DNA from: Candidatus Omnitrophota bacterium
GTDB lineage: Bacteria; Omnitrophota; Gorgyraeia; Duberdicusellales; 4484-171
NCBI GenBank assembly: GCA_023818995.1
Contig: JAMWDA010000007.1
Span: 1 to 19,651, forward strand
Length of the DNA: 19,651 nucleotides
Direction: 5' to 3'
In this document: one piece after another, positions 7,128-15,320 of the stretch
How the letters are laid out: each line of letters starts with the position of its first letter
Position numbering within the stretch: the first letter of the stretch is position 1
Notes under the pieces: model-generated
The model's database searches: none
Told to the model about the DNA's origin: nothing
What the model saw: the letters and a program-made list of their open reading frames with translations, nothing else
Made by a program: the position numbers and the translations under genes

Positions 7128-8885
7128 ATGTTAAATGTAGTAGGCAAAGTATATCGTGTAAGTGGGCCGGTAGTGGAAGCGGAAGAGGTTTCTTCTTTAA
7201 GGATGTTAGATATGGTAGAGGTAGGAGAGGAGCATCTTGTGGGTGAAGTGGTAAGATTGAAGAATGATAGAGCGTATATTCAGGTTTACGAGGATACTAC
7301 CTTGCTTAAAGCAGAAGATCCAATTTATAGCCAAGGTTTCCCTTTATATGTGGAGTTGGGTCCGGGACTTATAGGGACAATTTACGATGGTATTCAGAGA
7401 CCGTTGGAAGTGATAAAAGAGAAAGAGGGGTTCTTTATAAGAAGAGGGGTTCATATCCCTGCTTTGGATAGGAAGAAGAAGTGGGTTTTTACTCCTTGGG
7501 TTAAAAAAGATAATTATATAAAAGAAGGAGATATATTAGGAGAAGTAGAAGAGACATCTTTGATAAAGCATAGGATACTTTGCCCTCTTGGGGTAGAAGG
7601 TAAGATTACGTGGATTGCTCATCAAGATGCGTATACTATAGAGGAGAGAATAGCTGTTATAGAGACTAAGGGTAAGGAGAAAGAAATATTTATGTTTCAT
7701 CGCTGGCCGGTAAGAAAAGCTAGACCTTATAAGGAAAGATTACCTATAGATACTCCTCTTATTACCGGCCAAAGGATAATAGATACTCTTTTCCCTGTAG
7801 GTAAAGGAGGATGTATAGCTGTTCCCGGAGGTTTTGGTACAGGGAAAACTGTGATTCAACATCAGTTAGCTAAATGGAGCGATGCTGATATAGTTATTTT
7901 TGTTGGCTGTGGAGAGAGAGGTAATGAGATGACGGATATTTTAATGCACTTTCCTAAACTCATAGACCCTCGTACACAAAAGCCTCTTTTAGAAAGAACG
8001 ATTTTTATTGCTAATACATCAAATATGCCTGTAGCAGCGAGGGAAGCAAGTATTTATACAGGCATTACTATAGCTGAATATTATCGCGATATGGGCTATA
8101 ACATCGCAATTATGGCCGATTCTACCTCTCGTTGGGCAGAAGCATTGAGAGAATTGTCGGGTAGATTAGAAGAAATGCCTCTTGAGGAGGGTTTCCCTGC
8201 TTATTTATCTTCAAGGTTAGCGGAGTTCTACGAACGCGCAGGTAAGGTTAAAACATTGAATAATAGTTTTGGTTCAATTACTGTTATTTCCTCTGTTTCT
8301 CCACCAGGAGGAGATTTCTCTGAGCCGGTAACTTCTCATACTAAACGTTTCGTACGTGGTTTCTGGGCTTTGGATAAAGATTTAGCTAATGCTAGACATT
8401 ATCCTTCAATTAGTTGGATAGATAGTTACTCAGAATATGTAGATGATATTAAGAAATGGTGGGAAATAAACGTAGATAGAGATTGGTTAGGTTTAAGATA
8501 TACTATACTTGACCTTTTACAGAAAGAACAGCGGTTACTTCAGGTAGTGAAACTCGTTGGTTCAGATGTTTTGCCTCAGAGTCAGAGGTTAGTTTTAGAT
8601 GTATGTTCTATTTTTAAGAATACTTTTCTTCAGCAGAGTGCTTTTGATAAGATAGATACCTACACTTCACCTTTAAGACAGTTTTTAATGCTAAAGGCAA
8701 TAGTTACTTTCTATCAAGAGGCAGATAAGTTTATTCAGAAAGGTGTGAGTGTAGAGGAATTGCACAGTTTACCTATATATAAAGAAATTATTAGAATGAG
8801 ATCTTTATATTCAGAAGATGATTTAAATAAACTTAAAACCTTTCCTCAAAGAATAAAAGAAGCATTGGAAGAGATAGAGATTTGA
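7128..8885 (+). CDS. ntpA: V-type ATPase catalytic subunit A
   Basis: The 585-aa product has the A-subunit opening GKVYRVSGPVVEAE, the bulge domain and the nucleotide-binding domain. The P-loop is GGFGTGKT at 234-241 (Lys240). The catalytic glutamate lies in CGERGNEMTD (Glu263), 23 residues after the P-loop lysine, as in Thermus A subunits. ADSTSRWAEALRELSGRLEEMP and the C-terminal helical domain follow, so it is full length. It hydrolyses or makes ATP in the head. An in-frame TTG at 7116 overlaps the subunit E stop (TTGA) and has GAGG 5 nt upstream, so four extra residues are possible. I prefer ATG 7128 from the family N-terminus. Unusually, no subunit B or D follows. Confidence 0.96.
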   Translation: MLNVVGKVYRVSGPVVEAEEVSSLRMLDMVEVGEEHLVGEVVRLKNDRAYIQVYEDTTLLKAEDPIYSQGFPLYVELGPGLIGTIYDGIQRPLEVIKEKEGFFIRRGVHIPALDRKKKWVFTPWVKKDNYIKEGDILGEVEETSLIKHRILCPLGVEGKITWIAHQDAYTIEERIAVIETKGKEKEIFMFHRWPVRKARPYKERLPIDTPLITGQRIIDTLFPVGKGGCIAVPGGFGTGKTVIQHQLAKWSDADIVIFVGCGERGNEMTDILMHFPKLIDPRTQKPLLERTIFIANTSNMPVAAREASIYTGITIAEYYRDMGYNIAIMADSTSRWAEALRELSGRLEEMPLEEGFPAYLSSRLAEFYERAGKVKTLNNSFGSITVISSVSPPGGDFSEPVTSHTKRFVRGFWALDKDLANARHYPSISWIDSYSEYVDDIKKWWEINVDRDWLGLRYTILDLLQKEQRLLQVVKLVGSDVLPQSQRLVLDVCSIFKNTFLQQSAFDKIDTYTSPLRQFLMLKAIVTFYQEADKFIQKGVSVEELHSLPIYKEIIRMRSLYSEDDLNKLKTFPQRIKEALEEIEI

Positions 8886-8901
8886 AATTTGTAAATAAGC
8901 G

Positions 8902-9288
8902 GTGAGTAAGAGAACTAAATTTGTAGAGTTAAAGAAAATATTTAAAACCCTTCTGGGAGAAAATGGTTGTTTATGGGATAGAAAACAAACACATCGTTCG
9001 CTTCTGCCCTATCTTAGGGAGGAGTGTGAAGAGTTGATTGAAGCAATAAACACTAAGCGATATGAGAATATGAAGGAAGAGCTTGGTGATATACTTTTAC
9101 AGGTAATGTTTCATTCTCAGCTTGCTTCTAAAGAAGGAAAATTCGATATAGAAGATGTTATAGATTCTCTTATTAAAAAATTAAAGAGAAGACATCCTCA
9201 CGTGTTTGGTAAACTCAAAGTTAATTCTGCTGAGGAGATAATAGAAAACTGGAAGAAAATAAAGGAGAAAGAGAAGAATAATAAATAA
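8902..9288 (+). CDS. mazG: MazG-type nucleoside triphosphate pyrophosphohydrolase
   Basis: This 128-aa all-helical protein has the MazG signature. It opens with a Cys-x-Trp-Asp/x-x-Gln-Thr segment (CLWDRKQTH), then the metal-binding EECEELIEAI, EELGDILLQVMFHSQLA, and the closing RRHPHVFG. Acidic residues of the EExxE and ExxD motifs bind Mg2+. The enzyme splits NTPs to NMP and pyrophosphate and is linked to cleaning of nucleotide pools. It is a one-domain form, about half the length of the two-domain E. coli enzyme. The start is GTG at 8902 with weak GC-rich context, 16 nt after subunit A. No MazF-like toxin is next to it, so a housekeeping role is more likely than a toxin-antitoxin role. Confidence 0.88.
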   Translation: MSKRTKFVELKKIFKTLLGENGCLWDRKQTHRSLLPYLREECEELIEAINTKRYENMKEELGDILLQVMFHSQLASKEGKFDIEDVIDSLIKKLKRRHPHVFGKLKVNSAEEIIENWKKIKEKEKNNK

Positions 9289-9320
9289 TCTTACCTTATT
9301 CTACGGTTGGGAGGTGTAAG

Positions 9321-10793
9321 ATGAGCGGTTTATTTGGGGTAGTTTCAAAGAATAATTGTGTGGATAACCTATTCTATGGCACTGATTATCATTCTCATTT
9401 AGGAACAGAATTTGCTGGTTTAGCTGTGTGGGATGGAAGATTTAGAAGGGAGATTCACAATATAAGCGATACTCAGTTTAAAGCTAAGTTCCAAGATTAT
9501 CACTATCGTATAAAAGGGAGAAAGGGAATAGGTGTAATAAGCTCGTTCGATGAACAACCAATTTATATTAATTCCCATTTAGGAGAGTTTTGTATTGTTA
9601 CAAGTGGTTTAGTACAAAATGATGAGGTTTTAATTTCAATGCTTCTAAAGAAAGGAGTTTCTTTTAATGAACTTAGCTCAGAAAAGATTAATATAACAGA
9701 GTTAATTGCTAAGTTGATTACACAAGGGAGTAGTTTAATAGATGGTATAGAGAGAGTTTTTGATTTAATAGATGGTTCTTGTTCAATGCTTATTCTTACC
9801 AAGGAAGGTATATATGCGGCGAGGGATCGTTATGGTTATACCCCCTTAGTTATAGGTAGAAATGATGAAGTTTGGGCAGTAGCTTCGGAAACTACAGCTT
9901 TCCCTAATTTAGGATTAAAGATATTCAAATATTTGGGACCGGGAGAGATAATCCTTTTAACCGAAAATGGGCTATTGAGTAAATCTGAAGGGAGAACTAT
10001 TACTCAGATATGTTCATTTCTTTGGATATACACGGGGTTTCCTGCATCAAGTTACGAAGGTAGAAATGTTGAAGTTGTTAGAGAAAATTGTGGAAGATTG
10101 TTAGCAAGAAGAGATAAAGATATTAACGTAGATATCGTTTGCGGCGTCCCTGATTCTGGCATATCCCATGCTTTAGGTTATGCTATGGAATCAGGAAAAC
10201 CCTATAGAAGACCATTGGTTAAGTATACTCCTGGTTATGGGAGAAGTTATACCCCTCTTACTCAAGAGAAGCGAGATTTTATTGCTAAAATGAAGTTAAT
10301 ACCTATTCGGGAGATAATCGAAGGTAATAGAATAGTTGTGTGCGAGGATTCTATCGTGAGAGGAACACAGTTAAAGAATTTTACTATAAAAAAATTATGG
10401 GAAGCAGGAGCAAAAGAAATACACATAAGAGTAGCTTGCCCGCCATTACTCTTTCCTTGCCGGTTTTGTCTTTCTACAAGAAGCATAGATGAACTTGCTA
10501 CGCGTAGAACGATTAGAGCTATTGAAGGTGAGGATATAGAGGATGTGAGGGAATATATAGACCATAACAATCCCCATTATAAGATGATGGTGGAAAGAAT
10601 CGCTGGTGATTTAGAAGTAACAACTCTACGTTATCAGACCATTTCTGATATGATATCTGCTATTGGTTTACCTAAGGAGAAATTGTGCCTTTACTGTTGG
10701 ACAGGAGAGTATATATCTTCCCCCAAGATAGATAAGTTGATAAATAAAAAACTTAATCCTGAAGTGATAGAGGGAAAAAATTTAATTCTATGA
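9321..10793 (+). CDS. PurF-like amidophosphoribosyltransferase paralogue lacking the glutaminase site
   Basis: The 490-aa protein has the two-domain plan of PurF: an N-terminal Ntn-type fold (about 1-235) and a phosphoribosyltransferase domain (about 240-460). The PRPP loop VVCEDSIVRGT (339-349) is intact. The glutaminase site is not. The N-terminus is MSGLFG, with Ser where catalytic Cys should be. HRGQ is replaced by SHLGT, the GHTRY region by GVISSFDEQ, and HNG by TSG. All four Fe-S ligand positions of Bacillus PurF appear as Cys: C231, C380 (with C383 nearby), C456 and C459. I recall similar MSG/MSD-type PurF homologues in other anaerobic bacteria. It may use free ammonia or another partner; the substrate is unknown. 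Ribosome site GGGAGGTG lies at 9309-9316. Confidence 0.85.
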   Translation: MSGLFGVVSKNNCVDNLFYGTDYHSHLGTEFAGLAVWDGRFRREIHNISDTQFKAKFQDYHYRIKGRKGIGVISSFDEQPIYINSHLGEFCIVTSGLVQNDEVLISMLLKKGVSFNELSSEKINITELIAKLITQGSSLIDGIERVFDLIDGSCSMLILTKEGIYAARDRYGYTPLVIGRNDEVWAVASETTAFPNLGLKIFKYLGPGEIILLTENGLLSKSEGRTITQICSFLWIYTGFPASSYEGRNVEVVRENCGRLLARRDKDINVDIVCGVPDSGISHALGYAMESGKPYRRPLVKYTPGYGRSYTPLTQEKRDFIAKMKLIPIREIIEGNRIVVCEDSIVRGTQLKNFTIKKLWEAGAKEIHIRVACPPLLFPCRFCLSTRSIDELATRRTIRAIEGEDIEDVREYIDHNNPHYKMMVERIAGDLEVTTLRYQTISDMISAIGLPKEKLCLYCWTGEYISSPKIDKLINKKLNPEVIEGKNLIL

Positions 10794-11461
10794 AGAGGAT
10801 AAAATTTCTATTAGTATCTATTTTTGTTTTAGGTATAATATTTTTTCTTTATAAATTTTTGGCAAAATATTTTCATGAGGAGACAATTTTAAAACAGGTA
10901 GTTTCACAATTAGAAGCAGATTCCCGCATAGCTGAAGTTTTAGTTACAGGAGTTAATTACGATGAGACTACAAAGAAGAACTATACTACCATTAAGTTCT
11001 TAGAGTACGATGTGAAAGGTAGACCACTTACACCTAAATATTTCAGCTTTGCCGGCAACATTATCCAATTTCAATCTCTGGTTATTCGTTTCGATGATAT
11101 ATACGTGCGTAGAAAAGATAAATTTAGAGGGAAGAGTGCCTATATATTCTGGAAAGTTTTTATGTTAGATGGTAAAAATACTCAAGAGTACGAAATAAAT
11201 CCCATAAGTCATATTCCTCAAGGATATAAGTTAGAAGGACTAAATGACCCCTTTGAGGCAAAACTATGGAGTAATTTCTGGGAGTACGCTCTTAATCCTG
11301 ATAAAGCAAAACATATGGGTATAAAGAACGCTCAGATAGAGGCTCCGGGGACTATGTTTGTTCCCGGGATGCTTTATACTTTGAAAATAGAGCATGATGG
11401 AGGAATAAGAATAGATTCCTCTGTTTTACCACCTATAATCAGAGGAGAACGTATACCTTAG
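10790..11461 (+). CDS. Membrane-anchored protein of unknown function linked to PurF-like gene
   Basis: This 223-aa protein has one N-terminal hydrophobic segment (about 5-24, FLLVSIFVLGIIFFLYKFLA). The rest is a mostly soluble domain with beta-rich stretches such as NYTTIKFLEYDVKGRPL, FSFAGNIIQFQSLVIRFDD and KSAYIFWKVFMLDG. It ends APGTMFVPGMLYTLKIEHD and GGIRIDSSVLPP. The anchor predicts a single-pass protein with its domain outside the cytoplasmic membrane. I recognise the sequence as resembling conserved hypothetical proteins of candidate phyla but cannot name a family or function. Its ATG overlaps the PurF-like stop (ATGA), and the MFS gene starts 2 nt after it, so the three are probably co-translated. 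Confidence 0.75.
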   Translation: MKRIKFLLVSIFVLGIIFFLYKFLAKYFHEETILKQVVSQLEADSRIAEVLVTGVNYDETTKKNYTTIKFLEYDVKGRPLTPKYFSFAGNIIQFQSLVIRFDDIYVRRKDKFRGKSAYIFWKVFMLDGKNTQEYEINPISHIPQGYKLEGLNDPFEAKLWSNFWEYALNPDKAKHMGIKNAQIEAPGTMFVPGMLYTLKIEHDGGIRIDSSVLPPIIRGERIP

Positions 11462-11463
11462 TA

Positions 11464-12792
11464 ATGGTTAATTTGGATATCAAAGATAATAGAATTAGAG
11501 ATAGTCTAAGGTATTCTTTTATTGATGGTGTTTTTGCTACAGCAATGTCAGGGTTTACCCAGGATTACTTTACTCCTTTTTTACTAATTCTGAGAGGTTC
11601 TATTAGAGAGGTAGGTGCGCTTAGTGCCCTACCCAATTTTTTTGCTTCTTTGGTTCAAGTTTATACACCTGATTTTACCTATAGGTTACGTTCACGAAAA
11701 AAGATGATAAATATTTTTGTCTTTTTACAAGCTATGGTGTTATTGTTAATTGGTATAGTAGGTTTAAAAGCTAAATTAACTCCCTGGCTCTTTATTTTTT
11801 TAGTAATTCTTTTTACTTCTTCTGGTGCATTAGCTACCCCAGCGTGGAGTAGTCTTATGGCTGATTTAGTTCCTCAGGGGAAAAGAGGGGAGTACTTTGG
11901 CTGGAGGAATAGGACATTGGGATTTGTTGGATTAGGAGCAACATTTCTTGCTGGTTATTTTCTCCATTTAATGAAAAATTTTAATATTTTTTTAGGATTT
12001 GGGATAGTTTTTATTTGCGCTTTTTTATTTAGATTTATCTCTTGGTATTTTTTAAGGAAGATGGTAGAGCCACCTTTGGAGTATAAAAGAGAATTATTTT
12101 TTAGTTTATTCGATTTCTTAGCGAAAATTAGAGAGAGTAATTTTGCAAGATTTGTTCTATTTGTAGCGATGATGAATTTCTCAGTTAATTTAGCTTCTCC
12201 TTTTTTTGCAGTATTGATGATTAAAGAGTTAGGTTTTTCTTATCTTAAATATACTCTTATTGTCATCATCGCTACTTTAACGATGCAGTTAGTAATGAAA
12301 CGTTGGGGAGAGCATGCTGATAGGGTGGGTAATTTGAAAGTTATAAGATCCGTTGCTCCTTTTATAGGAGTAATTCCTTTATTATGGGTAGTTAACCGTC
12401 ATCCTCTATTTTTGGTTTTTGCTCAGATTTTCTCAGGATTTATATGGGCGGGATTTAATCTTTGTACTACAAATTTTATTTACGATGCTGTTATGCCTGA
12501 GAAGCGAGTTCGCTGCATTGCTTATTTTAATATAATTAATGGATTAGCTATTTGTTTTGGTGCCCTTTTAGGCGGTTTCATCTTAAAGTGGTTACCACCA
12601 TTATTTGGTTATCAGATTCTATCAATTTTTGTAATTTCTTCTATTTTAAGATTATTCTTAGGTTTATATTTACCACCTAAATTGAAAGAAGTTAGACCAA
12701 TTGAGAAAGTAAGTAGTTTGCAACTTTTTTCTAGTGTTATAGGGATAAAGCCTCTCTTAGGGGTAGATAGGAGAACTATTAGGATAGAGTAA
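11464..12792 (+). CDS. MFS-type transporter, substrate unknown
   Basis: The 442-aa protein shows about twelve hydrophobic segments in two sets of six, with a cytoplasmic loop near residues 205-225. A basic loop RLRSRKKMI between the second and third segments recalls MFS motif A. ALATPAWSSLMADLVPQGKRGEYFG is a stretch often seen in MFS proteins of this branch (loop 4-5), ending in a Gly-x-x-Arg motif. No signal for a specific substrate can be read. The gene begins 2 nt after the unknown membrane-anchored protein, suggesting one transcript with it and the PurF-like gene. The protein could export or import a small metabolite related to that pair, but this is only inferred from position. Confidence 0.82.
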   Translation: MVNLDIKDNRIRDSLRYSFIDGVFATAMSGFTQDYFTPFLLILRGSIREVGALSALPNFFASLVQVYTPDFTYRLRSRKKMINIFVFLQAMVLLLIGIVGLKAKLTPWLFIFLVILFTSSGALATPAWSSLMADLVPQGKRGEYFGWRNRTLGFVGLGATFLAGYFLHLMKNFNIFLGFGIVFICAFLFRFISWYFLRKMVEPPLEYKRELFFSLFDFLAKIRESNFARFVLFVAMMNFSVNLASPFFAVLMIKELGFSYLKYTLIVIIATLTMQLVMKRWGEHADRVGNLKVIRSVAPFIGVIPLLWVVNRHPLFLVFAQIFSGFIWAGFNLCTTNFIYDAVMPEKRVRCIAYFNIINGLAICFGALLGGFILKWLPPLFGYQILSIFVISSILRLFLGLYLPPKLKEVRPIEKVSSLQLFSSVIGIKPLLGVDRRTIRIE

Positions 12793-12805
12793 AATTATTA
12801 TTTTT

Positions 12806-12814
12806 AGGAGGTGA
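12806..12814 (+). promoter_or_regulatory. Strong Shine-Dalgarno site for the lipoprotein gene
   Basis: AGGAGGTGA ends 4 nt before ATG 12819. Its strength suggests high expression, as is common for abundant envelope lipoproteins, and it confirms the start. Confidence 0.7.
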
Positions 12815-12818
12815 GGTT

Positions 12819-13253
12819 ATGGGCGTTAAGACATTGAAGTGGACAGGTTTAGTTATCTTTATTTTAAGCTCTATGGGGTGTGCTACTACAAGAAGTAAAA
12901 TGACAGCTCCTACACTACAAGAGAGAGTTGAGGAATTAGAAAGACAAGTTCAAGAGAGGGATGAGATAATCGCTGAGTTAAGAGAGGAGTTAGAGAAATC
13001 TCGTTATGAAATGGCAAAAGCAAAAGTTTCTTCTGTCCAGGAAAAAGAAGCAGAAAAGAGAATATATAAACTTAGTGCCAAGAAAATCCAAATAGCCCTT
13101 AAAAATGCAGGATTTTACGATGGACCTATAGATGGGAAGATTGGGGATAAAACAAGGAGAGCTATAAAAGAATTTCAGAAAGCTAATGGATTAACTCCCG
13201 ATGGTATCGTGGGAAGAAGAACGATAGCTAAGTTAGTTAAATATTTAGATTAA
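12819..13253 (+). CDS. Putative lipoprotein with coiled coil and peptidoglycan-binding domain
   Basis: The 144-aa protein starts with a signal peptide (basic VKTLK, hydrophobic 8-19) ending SSMGC. Cys21 is the likely lipidated residue, although the position three before it is Ser rather than Leu, so the lipobox is not ideal. Residues about 33-68 (ERVEELERQVQERDEIIAEL and on) form a coiled coil. Residues about 83-142 are a PG_binding_1 domain: KKIQIALKNAGFYDGPIDG, KIGDKTRRAIKEFQKANGL, then PDGIVGRRTIAKL. It probably ties the outer membrane to the cell wall. Similar small lipoproteins are, as I recall, common in Omnitrophota-like genomes. A tRNA gene follows 8 nt after the stop. Confidence 0.85.
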   Translation: MGVKTLKWTGLVIFILSSMGCATTRSKMTAPTLQERVEELERQVQERDEIIAELREELEKSRYEMAKAKVSSVQEKEAEKRIYKLSAKKIQIALKNAGFYDGPIDGKIGDKTRRAIKEFQKANGLTPDGIVGRRTIAKLVKYLD

Positions 13254-13261
13254 ATTATTTT

Positions 13262-13334
13262 GGCGGCGTAGCTCAGTTGGCAGAGCAAGCGGCTCATACC
13301 CGCTATGTCGGTGGTTCAATTCCACTCGCCGCCA
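13262..13334 (+). tRNA. tRNA-Met (CAT), elongator type
   Basis: A complete cloverleaf can be folded. The acceptor is GGCGGCG (13262-13268) with CGCCGCC (13327-13333). The D arm is GCTC/GAGC, and the anticodon arm AGCGG/CCGCT (13288-13292, 13300-13304) has the loop CTCATAC and anticodon CAT at 13295-13297. The T arm GGTGG/CCACT carries TTCAATT. The G1-C72 pair and the absence of three G-C pairs in the anticodon stem mark it as elongator, not initiator. CCA is not encoded: discriminator A is followed by GAG. A lysidine-modified tRNA-Ile2 also has CAT but usually differs in its acceptor stem. Confidence 0.95.
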
Positions 13335-13365
13335 GAGTTATAAATTCTAATTTATAAATAATTAG

Positions 13366-14547
13366 ATGAAGAGGAGCATATTACCAGATAAAAGTGGTTA
13401 TTTTGGTGAGTTTGGAGGTAGATTTATTCCTGAGACACTGTTTAATCCTCTTAAGGAGTTGGAAGAAGCTTATAATCTTTTAAAAAATGATATAGAGTTT
13501 AATCGCCAGTTAAATTCTTACCTTAAGGATTATGCCGCTAGACCCACCCCTCTTTATTTTGCTCCCAATATGTCGAGATATTTAAATATTAAAGTTTATT
13601 TAAAAAGGGAAGACATTTTACATACCGGTGCTCATAAGATTAACAATGCATTGGGTCAAGCTCTTTTAGCAAAACATATGGGCAAGAAAAGAATTATTGC
13701 CGAAACAGGTGCAGGTCAACATGGAGTAGCTACAGCCACAGTTTCCGCTCTTTTAGGATTTAAATGTGATATTTATATGGGAGAGACAGATATTGAAAGG
13801 CAGAAGATGAATGTTTTTCGTATGCAAATATTGGGAGCAAGAGTTATTCCTGTAAAGAGCGGTTCAAAGACATTAAAAGATGCTTGTAGTGAGGCAATTA
13901 GAGATTGGGTAACCAATGTGAAGGATACATACTATCTTTTAGGTTCTGTGGTTGGACCTCATCCTTACCCTATGATTGTGCGAGATTTTCAAGCAGTTAT
14001 CGGTAGAGAGGCTAAAAAGCAGATTCTTAAAAAAGAAGGAAGGCTTCCTGATTACCTTTTAGCTTGTGTAGGAGGAGGGAGTAATGCTATTGGTTTATTT
14101 CATCCATTTTTTTACGATAGAGAAGTTAAATTTATTGGGGTAGAAGCAGGTGGGTTGGGTAAAAAAGATAATCATGCAGCATCTTTAAGTAAAGGGGATA
14201 TAGGAGTTTTACATGGGACGAAATCTTTTCTCTTACAGGATAAGTTTGGTCAGATTAAATTGGCTCATTCTGTTGCTCCTGGTTTAGATTATCCGGGAGT
14301 TGGTCCTGAGCATGCCTACTATAAAAAAATAAAAAGAGCTAATTATGTAACTGTTACCGATAGAGAGGCTATAGAGGGTTTTAAATTATTGAGTAAGTTG
14401 GAAGGGATAATCCCTGCTTTGGAACCGGCGCATGCGGTTTACTATCTTAAAAGATTAGCTAAGAGGGCAGCTAACTCTTTGGTTATTCTTTGTCTTTCTG
14501 GTAGAGGAGATAAAGATTTAGATATAGTAAGGGAATGGGGAAAATAG
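13366..14547 (+). CDS. trpB: Tryptophan synthase beta chain
   Basis: The 393-aa protein is the normal length for TrpB1. It joins indole and serine to make tryptophan, using PLP. Lys91 in [14 protein letters not shown] holds PLP. Glu113 in AETGAGQHG is the catalytic glutamate (E109 in Salmonella numbering). [10 protein letters not shown] binds the PLP phosphate. The N-terminus [18 protein letters not shown] and the end [16 protein letters not shown] are typical. The start ATG 13366 lies 31 nt after the tRNA, with an AT-rich leader and no strong ribosome site. It overlaps trpA by 13 nt, which fits their joint function in an alpha2-beta2 complex with an indole tunnel. Confidence 0.97.
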   Translation: MKRSILPDKSGYFGEFGGRFIPETLFNPLKELEEAYNLLKNDIEFNRQLNSYLKDYAARPTPLYFAPNMSRYLNIKVYLKREDILHTGAHKINNALGQALLAKHMGKKRIIAETGAGQHGVATATVSALLGFKCDIYMGETDIERQKMNVFRMQILGARVIPVKSGSKTLKDACSEAIRDWVTNVKDTYYLLGSVVGPHPYPMIVRDFQAVIGREAKKQILKKEGRLPDYLLACVGGGSNAIGLFHPFFYDREVKFIGVEAGGLGKKDNHAASLSKGDIGVLHGTKSFLLQDKFGQIKLAHSVAPGLDYPGVGPEHAYYKKIKRANYVTVTDREAIEGFKLLSKLEGIIPALEPAHAVYYLKRLAKRAANSLVILCLSGRGDKDLDIVREWGK

Positions 14548-15320
14548 AAGAAAAATTTCACGATTTAAGAATAAAAGGCAAAAAAGCATTTATCGTTTAT
14601 GTGCCTTTTGGTTTTCCTAATATTTCTTTAAGCAGAGATATTATCCTAACCTTACAGGAGAGTGGAGTGGATTTGGTTGAATTGGGTCTACCTTTCTCTG
14701 ATCCTTTAGCTGATGGTAGTATACTTCAGGAGGCTAATCAGATAGCTTTGCAAGCAAAAGCAACTACAGATAAACTTTTTCCTTTTCTCCAAGAACTTAA
14801 AGAAGATATAACTGTACCGTTAATTCTGATGTCCTATTATAACCCTTTATATCGTTGGGGTTTAAAGAATTTCTTAAGGAGGGTAAAATACTTGGGTATA
14901 GATGGCGTAATGGTAGTGGATTTACCTTTAGAAGAATCAAGTGATTATATAAGTATTGCTAGAAATTTAGACTTGGATACAATATTCTTTATTACACCTA
15001 CTACTTCTTTGGCACGTAAGAAGAAAATAATGGAATGTTCTCGTGGTTTTGTATACTACATTTCTGTTACCGGTACAACCGGGCCTAAGAATTTATCTTT
15101 GCAATCTATACGCAGAGAAATTTCTTCTCTTAGAAAGATAAACCAATTGGCTATCTGCGTTGGTTTTGGTATTCACAGTGTAAGCCAGGCAAGAGAGATA
15201 AGAGAGATAAGTGATGGTATAATATTAGGTAGCGTAATAGTAGAGTTTATTAAAGAAAATTTTAAGAATAGGGATTTTCTAAAAAGTTTAAATTTTTTAG
15301 TAAGGAGGTTCTGTGTTTAG
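14535..15320 (+). CDS. trpA: Tryptophan synthase alpha chain
   Basis: The 261-aa protein is a TIM-barrel enzyme that splits indole-3-glycerol phosphate into indole and glyceraldehyde 3-phosphate. Both catalytic acids are present at the textbook positions: Glu49 and Asp60 in [22 protein letters not shown] follows, then the mobile loop [11 protein letters not shown], where Thr replaces the more usual Ala-Gly-Val-type residues, and the phosphate-binding ends GFGI and GSVIVEFI. Its ATG lies inside the last codons of trpB, and its own end overlaps the next gene's GTG. No other trp genes are nearby. Confidence 0.96.
   Translation: MGKIEEKFHDLRIKGKKAFIVYVPFGFPNISLSRDIILTLQESGVDLVELGLPFSDPLADGSILQEANQIALQAKATTDKLFPFLQELKEDITVPLILMSYYNPLYRWGLKNFLRRVKYLGIDGVMVVDLPLEESSDYISIARNLDLDTIFFITPTTSLARKKKIMECSRGFVYYISVTGTTGPKNLSLQSIRREISSLRKINQLAICVGFGIHSVSQAREIREISDGIILGSVIVEFIKENFKNRDFLKSLNFLVRRFCV

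Noticed and set aside
8902..9288. mazG as part of a toxin-antitoxin or defence pair
   Set aside because: No toxin-like or nuclease gene is next to it. The neighbours are ATPase and PurF-like genes, and the motifs fit a housekeeping pyrophosphohydrolase.
13335..13365. AT-rich inverted repeat TTATAAAT...ATTTATAA between the tRNA and trpB, considered as a terminator or trp operator
   Set aside because: The stem is AT-only and no T run follows. It is too weak to call in such AT-rich DNA, and no leader peptide with Trp codons is seen.
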